Shown: positions 7,309-10,330 of the stretch, piece by piece
Layout of the letters: each line of letters begins with the position of its first letter
How positions within the stretch are numbered: position 1 is the stretch's first letter
NCBI GenBank assembly: GCA_900547595.1
Contig: URHE01000066.1
Location: forward strand, 1 to 10,330
Reading direction: 5' to 3'
DNA length: 10,330 nucleotides
Source of the DNA: an uncultured Desulfovibrio sp.
GTDB lineage: Bacteria; Desulfobacterota; Desulfovibrionia; Desulfovibrionales; Desulfovibrionaceae
Made by a program: the position numbers and the translations under genes
Notes under the pieces: model-generated
What the model saw: only the letters and a program-made list of their open reading frames with translations
Told to the model about the DNA's origin: nothing
Databases searched by the model: none

Positions 7309-7328
7309 TTCCCCCATATACGGGGGAA
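7309..7328 (-). promoter_or_regulatory. Palindrome over the dsr promoter -10; candidate operator
   Basis: On the minus strand this reads TTCCCCCGTATATGGGGGAA, a 20-base near-perfect palindrome with one mismatched pair near its centre. It covers the predicted -10 of the dsr operon, and the C5-N6-G5 layout recurs in front of the HD-domain gene at 1460-1475. A protein bound here would block RNA polymerase, so repression is the natural reading. The regulator is not in the window. Confidence 0.5.
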
Positions 7329-7344
7329 CGGGGCGGCGCGTCAA
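7315..7344 (-). promoter_or_regulatory. Predicted sigma70-type promoter of the dsr operon
   Basis: On the minus strand, TTGACG (7339-7344) matches the -35 consensus at five of six bases. The hexamer 17 bases on is GTATAT, and shifting by one base gives TATATG with an 18-base spacer. Transcription would start near 7308, leaving a leader of about 75 bases before the ATG at 7231. No other AT-rich hexamer pair stands out in this very GC-rich gap. Confidence 0.6.
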
Positions 7345-7459
7345 GTCCTCCCGGCGCTTTTTGCCGGCCTGCGTCCGGGCGCGCGCGGCGCCCCGGCGCG
7401 CCGGAACGGCGCGCGCCAAAGGTCTTTCGGCGCCGCGCGAAAACGTGTACGTTCGCTCC

Positions 7460-9028
7460 ATGCAACGTCCGACGCCCACGCTGGCGCGCCGCTACGGCTT
7501 CAAGCTGCTGGCCAACATGGCCTCCGTTCCGGTCTACCTCGCCATGGAGGCCATCCTGCCGCGCGCCCTGGGGCCGCGGATGTACGGCAATTACAGCTTT
7601 GCCACCAACCTGTTCCAGCAGCTTTCCGGCTTTCTGGACATGGGCACGTCCACCTGTTTTTACAACGCCCTCTCCCGCCGCCGGGACGAGACCGCGCTGG
7701 CCGGCTTTTATCTGCGCGTGAGCCTCGGCGTGGCCGTGGTGAGCCTGCTGGCGGCGCTGCTCATGCTCTGGCCGCCCGCGGGGGGGCTGCTCATGCCGGG
7801 CGTGCCGCTCTGGCTCGCGCCGCTGGCCGCGCTCTGGGCCTTTCTGACGTGGTGGGGGCGCGTCCTGCGCTCCATGAACGACGCGCTCGGCGCCACCATT
7901 CCCTCGGAGCTGGCGCGCACGGTCATTTCCCTGCTCGCCGTGGCCCTGCTCGGCCTGCTCTTCTGGGGGGACCTGCTCACCATCGAAAGCCTCTTTGCCC
8001 AGCAGTATCTCATGCTCGGCGCCACGGCGCTGGCCTTCTGGCTGGTGAGCCGCCGCCACTGGCGCGAGTGCGGCGTGCCCCTGCTGCTTCGGCCCGACCG
8101 GGCGCAGCTGCGGGCCTATGGCCGGGAATTCTTCGATTACAGCCACCCGCTCTTCGTGCAGGCGCTGCTGTCCTTCTTCATGCTCACGGCCGAACGCTGG
8201 CTGCTCCAGTGGTTCGACGGCAGCACCCAGCAGGGCTTTTTCGCGCTGTCGCAAAAGGTGAGCATGGCCTGCTTTCTCTTTGTCTCGGCCATGACGCCGC
8301 TGGTCATGCGCGAGCTCTCCATCGCCTGGGGCCAGAGGGATGTTTCGGCCATGGGGCGGCTCCTGACGCGCTTCGCGCCGCTGCTCTATGCCGTCGCCGC
8401 CTACTTTTCCTGCTTCACTTTGGCCGAGGGCGCGGCCCTGGTGGATTTTTTCGGTGGGGCGCAGTTCGCGGCGGCCATCCTGCCGGTGCAGATCATGGCC
8501 CTGTATCCGCTCCATCAGGCGTATGGCCAGCTGGCGGGCTCGGTCTTTCATGCCACCGGGCGCACGCGCGTGTTGCGGAACATGGCCGCGTGCGAATGCG
8601 TCTACGGCTTTGCCGCGGCGTGGTTCCTGCTGGCGCCGGGGCATCTGGGGGGCCTCGGGCTGGGCGCCACCGGTCTGGCCGTCAAGACCGTGGCCGTCCA
8701 GTGCATCACGGTCAATCTGTATCTCTGGCTGGCCTCGCGGTTCATTCCCTTTGATTTCTGGCGCAATGCGGCCCATCAGCTGCTCTGCCTCGCCGCCCTG
8801 CTGGCCCTGGCCTTCGGCGCGCGCGAGGCGACCCTGTTCCTCGCGGCGGCCATGGGCGCCGGGGCGCCGGGCGCGCTGGACGATATTGTCCGTTTCTGCG
8901 CCTCCGGCGTGCTGTACACCCTGCTGGCGGGCGTCCTGTGCCTGGCGGCCCCCGGGCTTCTGGGGCTCACGCGCCGCGAGCTGCGCGAGCTGGCCGTGCG
9001 CCTGCGGCTGGCGCTGTTGAAGCGCTAG
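7460..9028 (+). CDS. Wzx/MOP-superfamily polysaccharide flippase-like membrane protein
   Basis: The 522-residue product looks like a lipid-linked oligosaccharide or O-antigen flippase (polysaccharide biosynthesis protein, MOP superfamily), which would move undecaprenyl-linked sugar units across the inner membrane. The start is typical: a basic stretch then RRYGFKLLANM, and LGPRMYGNYSFATNLFQ at about 36-52, a pattern common near the N-terminus of these proteins. Many hydrophobic helices follow (about twelve to fourteen), with a basic amphipathic C-terminus (RRELRELAVRLRLALLKR). I chose the ATG at 7460; no clear Shine-Dalgarno lies before it, and a GTG five codons upstream is an alternative. 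Frame further upstream is low-complexity. No glycosyltransferase is nearby, so the substrate is unknown. It is divergent from the dsr operon; its own promoter is not evident. Confidence 0.8.
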   Translation: MQRPTPTLARRYGFKLLANMASVPVYLAMEAILPRALGPRMYGNYSFATNLFQQLSGFLDMGTSTCFYNALSRRRDETALAGFYLRVSLGVAVVSLLAALLMLWPPAGGLLMPGVPLWLAPLAALWAFLTWWGRVLRSMNDALGATIPSELARTVISLLAVALLGLLFWGDLLTIESLFAQQYLMLGATALAFWLVSRRHWRECGVPLLLRPDRAQLRAYGREFFDYSHPLFVQALLSFFMLTAERWLLQWFDGSTQQGFFALSQKVSMACFLFVSAMTPLVMRELSIAWGQRDVSAMGRLLTRFAPLLYAVAAYFSCFTLAEGAALVDFFGGAQFAAAILPVQIMALYPLHQAYGQLAGSVFHATGRTRVLRNMAACECVYGFAAAWFLLAPGHLGGLGLGATGLAVKTVAVQCITVNLYLWLASRFIPFDFWRNAAHQLLCLAALLALAFGAREATLFLAAAMGAGAPGALDDIVRFCASGVLYTLLAGVLCLAAPGLLGLTRRELRELAVRLRLALLKR

Positions 9029-9029
9029 C

Positions 9030-9061
9030 CGGCGCGGTGTTCCGGCCCGGCGCCCGCGCCG
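9030..9061 (+). terminator. Possible terminator hairpin after the flippase gene
   Basis: CGGCGCGG (9030-9037) and CCGCGCCG (9054-9061) pair perfectly around a 16-base GC-rich loop, starting two bases after the stop codon. No T-run follows, so termination is uncertain, though a predicted thiS promoter begins just downstream. Confidence 0.3.
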
Positions 9062-9067
9062 TGCCGC

Positions 9068-9096
9068 TTGCAATCCCCCCTGCCTGAGCATAGGAT
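9068..9096 (+). promoter_or_regulatory. Predicted sigma70-type promoter of thiS
   Basis: TTGCAA (9068-9073) and TAGGAT (9091-9096) are separated by exactly 17 bases; each matches consensus at four of six positions. Transcription would start near 9103, giving a leader of about 90 bases. That leader holds short hairpins (CCGCC 9138-9142 with GGCGG 9150-9154; the palindrome GCTCCGGAGC at 9158-9167) but no riboswitch I recognise. Confidence 0.5.
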
Positions 9097-9192
9097 AACG
9101 GCCCGGACGGAAGCCCGGCCACAGGGGTTTTTGCTTCCCGCCAGGAAAGGGCGGAACGCTCCGGAGCCGCTGTCCGGCGCAGGGGAGATGCC

Positions 9193-9390
9193 ATGGAACT
9201 GCTCATCAACGGCGCGCGCGAGACCGGGGATTTTTCCACGGTGCTGGCCCTGCTGGAAGCGCGCGGGCATGCGCCCGGGGCTGTGGTCGTGGAGCTCAAC
9301 GGCGAGATACTCCCGGCGGCCGCCTTTGCCGGCCGCGCCCTCGCTGACGGCGACACGGTGGAGATCGTCCAGTTTGTGGGGGGCGGCTAG
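9193..9390 (+). CDS. thiS: ThiS, sulfur-carrier protein for thiazole synthesis
   Basis: ThiS is a small ubiquitin-like protein whose C-terminal glycine is adenylylated (by ThiF) and converted to a thiocarboxylate, then supplies sulfur to ThiG for the thiazole ring of thiamin. The 65-residue product has the family pattern: MELLINGA at the start, a central VVVELNGEILP (31-41), DGDTVEIVQFVGGG at the end (52-65), with the essential terminal Gly-Gly. Length is normal. AGGGGAG precedes the ATG at 9193 by a suitable distance. It is followed by thiG on the same strand, but after an unusually long gap of 188 bases. A nine-base hairpin spans its stop codon. MoaD-like carriers share the Gly-Gly end, but the neighbouring thiG settles the identity. 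Confidence 0.93.
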   Translation: MELLINGARETGDFSTVLALLEARGHAPGAVVVELNGEILPAAAFAGRALADGDTVEIVQFVGGG

Positions 9391-9489
9391 GCCGTCCCCG
9401 CCCGCGGGCCGCTGCTCCCGACCCGGCGCTGGCGCCGTTGTTTCCGGCGTGGTCCGGAAAGTTCCCTCCTTCCCCGCGCAAGGGGTTTT
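9379..9489 (+). promoter_or_regulatory. Cluster of hairpins between thiS and thiG
   Basis: Four hairpins follow one another. The first spans the thiS stop: nine pairs, one of them G-T, between 9379-9387 and 9391-9399 with loop TAG. The second is CGGCGC-TG-GCGCCG (9424-9437) followed by TTGTTT. The third is TTTCCGG (9441-9447) with CCGGAAA (9454-9460). The fourth is CCCC (9472-9475) with GGGG (9482-9485) followed by TTTT; CCGCG (9474-9478) can instead pair with CGCGG (9490-9494). The second and third share three bases. This could be a terminator, attenuator or RNA-processing region. Confidence 0.4.
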
Positions 9490-9578
9490 CGCGGCGGAGC
9501 ACGCAGTTCCCCAGGGCCGCATGCCCGGTTCCCTTCACTGATACGCTGAACGGAAAGAACGTTTGAAGGCGAGGCGAT

Positions 9579-10330
9579 ATGCAGGACGATCCACTGGTCA
9601 TTGGCGGCGTGACCCTGAAAAGCCGTCTGTTCATCGGCACCGGCAAGTACGGTGACGACGCCCTCATCCCCGCCGTGGCCGAGGCCAGCGGCGCGGAGGT
9701 CATCACTGTGGCCATGCGCCGCGTGGAACCGGGGCAGAAGGGCGTCATGGGGCATATCCCCGGCCACATGCGGCTCCTGCCCAACACCTCGGGCGCGCGC
9801 ACGGCGGAAGAGGCCGTCCGCCTGGCGCGGCTGGCCCGCGCCGCCGGCTGCGGCGACTGGATCAAGATCGAGGTCATCTCGGACACGCGCCACCTGCTGC
9901 CGGACGGCTACGAGACGGCCAGGGCGACGGAACTGCTTGCCGCCGAGGGCTTCACGGTCCTGCCGTACATCAATCCCGACCTCTATGTGGCGCGGGCCTG
10001 CGTGGACGCCGGGGCCGCCGCCGTCATGCCGCTGGGCGCGCCCATCGGCACCAACCGGGGCCTGCGCACGCGGGAGATGATCGCCATCCTCATCGAGGAG
10101 CTGGACATCCCCCTTGTGGTGGACGCCGGCATCGGCCTGCCCTCCCAGGCGTGCGAAGCCATGGAGATGGGCGCCGCCGCGTGCCTCGTGAACACGGCCA
10201 TCGCCTCGTCGGGCGATCCCGTGCGCATGGCGCGGGCCTTCGGCGCCGCCGTGGCCGCCGCGACGGGAGCAGGCTGCGGGGCTCTGGCTGCCTACCTGGG
10301 GCATCGCCGGAGGACTTTCCGCCACCGTGG
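9579..10330 (+). CDS. thiG: ThiG, thiazole synthase (incomplete at the right edge)
   Basis: ThiG condenses deoxyxylulose 5-phosphate, dehydroglycine and the ThiS thiocarboxylate into the thiazole phosphate of thiamin. It begins MQDDPLVIGGVTLKSRLFIGTGKY, the normal family start, after AAGGCGAGG. The Schiff-base lysine is K96 in WIKIEVISD. Further family motifs are LLPNTSGARTAEEAVRLA (67-84), VMPLGAPIGTNRGL, VVDAGIGLPSQACEAMEMGA and VNTAIASSGDPVRMARAF. The last 20-odd codons before the window edge fit the family poorly in this frame, whereas the +1 frame from about 10264 gives GREQAAGLWLP, resembling the usual AGR.A..AG..P. A frameshift or a divergent C-terminus is possible. The gene continues beyond the window, so its stop is not seen. 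Confidence 0.93.
   Translation, partial: MQDDPLVIGGVTLKSRLFIGTGKYGDDALIPAVAEASGAEVITVAMRRVEPGQKGVMGHIPGHMRLLPNTSGARTAEEAVRLARLARAAGCGDWIKIEVISDTRHLLPDGYETARATELLAAEGFTVLPYINPDLYVARACVDAGAAAVMPLGAPIGTNRGLRTREMIAILIEELDIPLVVDAGIGLPSQACEAMEMGAAACLVNTAIASSGDPVRMARAFGAAVAAATGAGCGALAAYLGHRRRTFRHR

Larger units (their letters stand above)
7261..7408. repeat. Imperfect GC-rich direct repeat flanking the dsr promoter palindrome
   Basis: A 21-base block at 7388-7408 recurs at 7261-7285 with a four-base insertion (CGCC). Both copies contain GCGCCCCGGCGCGCC followed by GGAACG. They lie on either side of the palindrome at 7309-7328. In such GC-rich DNA this may be chance. Confidence 0.4.

Noticed and set aside
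7361..7459. A 33-codon N-terminal extension of the flippase.
   Set aside because: It is Arg/Ala/Pro low-complexity translation of GC-rich DNA with no ribosome binding site; family-like sequence starts at the ATG at 7460.
7232..9091. Upstream extension of the RsbRD_N-like frame on the minus strand, opposite the flippase gene.
   Set aside because: The translation is Gln/Arg/Gly/Pro-rich low-complexity shadow of the flippase; the domain begins at the ATG at 7231 and the predicted promoter lies just upstream of it.
9081..9112. Resemblance of CCTGAG...GGATAACGG before thiS to the 3' half of a TPP riboswitch (THI box).
   Set aside because: The CTGAGA/P2-P3 half is missing upstream, and the P5 stem around the GGATAA loop does not pair. 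The segment fits a -10 element at 17-base spacing better.
1..10330. tRNA, rRNA, CRISPR array, insertion sequence or phage genes.
   Set aside because: No clover-leaf-like gene, regularly spaced repeats, transposase or integrase motifs were seen on either strand.

Overview
The window is high-GC bacterial DNA. It most likely comes from a sulfate- or sulfite-reducing member of the Desulfovibrionaceae, judging from an intact dsrMKJOP operon in the canonical order and a triheme DsrJ with CxxCH motifs. Genus and species cannot be fixed from this window. All identifications are by reading protein motifs; no database search was run.

Left part, minus strand (1-7344). Transcription appears to start near 7310 and run leftwards through a small RsbRD_N-like gene (6629-7231) and dsrM, dsrK, dsrJ, dsrO and dsrP, with junctions from a 4-base overlap to 12 bases. 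It ends at a strong intrinsic terminator (1537-1565). DsrMKJOP is a membrane complex linking periplasmic and quinone redox chemistry to a cytoplasmic HdrD-like subunit (DsrK), thought to act on DsrC during sulfite reduction. Beyond the terminator a separate minus-strand unit encodes an HD-domain protein related to CCA-adding enzymes/poly(A) polymerases, whose nucleotidyltransferase motif looks degenerate. A long stem-loop covers its stop codon.

Right part, plus strand (7460-10330). A divergent gene encodes a Wzx/MOP-type polysaccharide flippase. It is followed by thiS and the start of thiG (thiamin thiazole synthesis); thiG runs off the right edge. The 188 bases between thiS and thiG can form several successive hairpins.

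The most unusual feature is regulatory. The predicted promoters of the dsr operon and of the downstream HD gene share one layout: CTTGAC, then a fixed spacing, then C5-N6-G5 with the -10 hexamer as the N6. A palindrome is thus centred on the -10 at both sites. At the HD gene this overlaps a second perfect palindrome, ATACTG-GGGG-CAGTAT, resembling CsoR/RcnR-family operators. This suggests one regulator controls both units.
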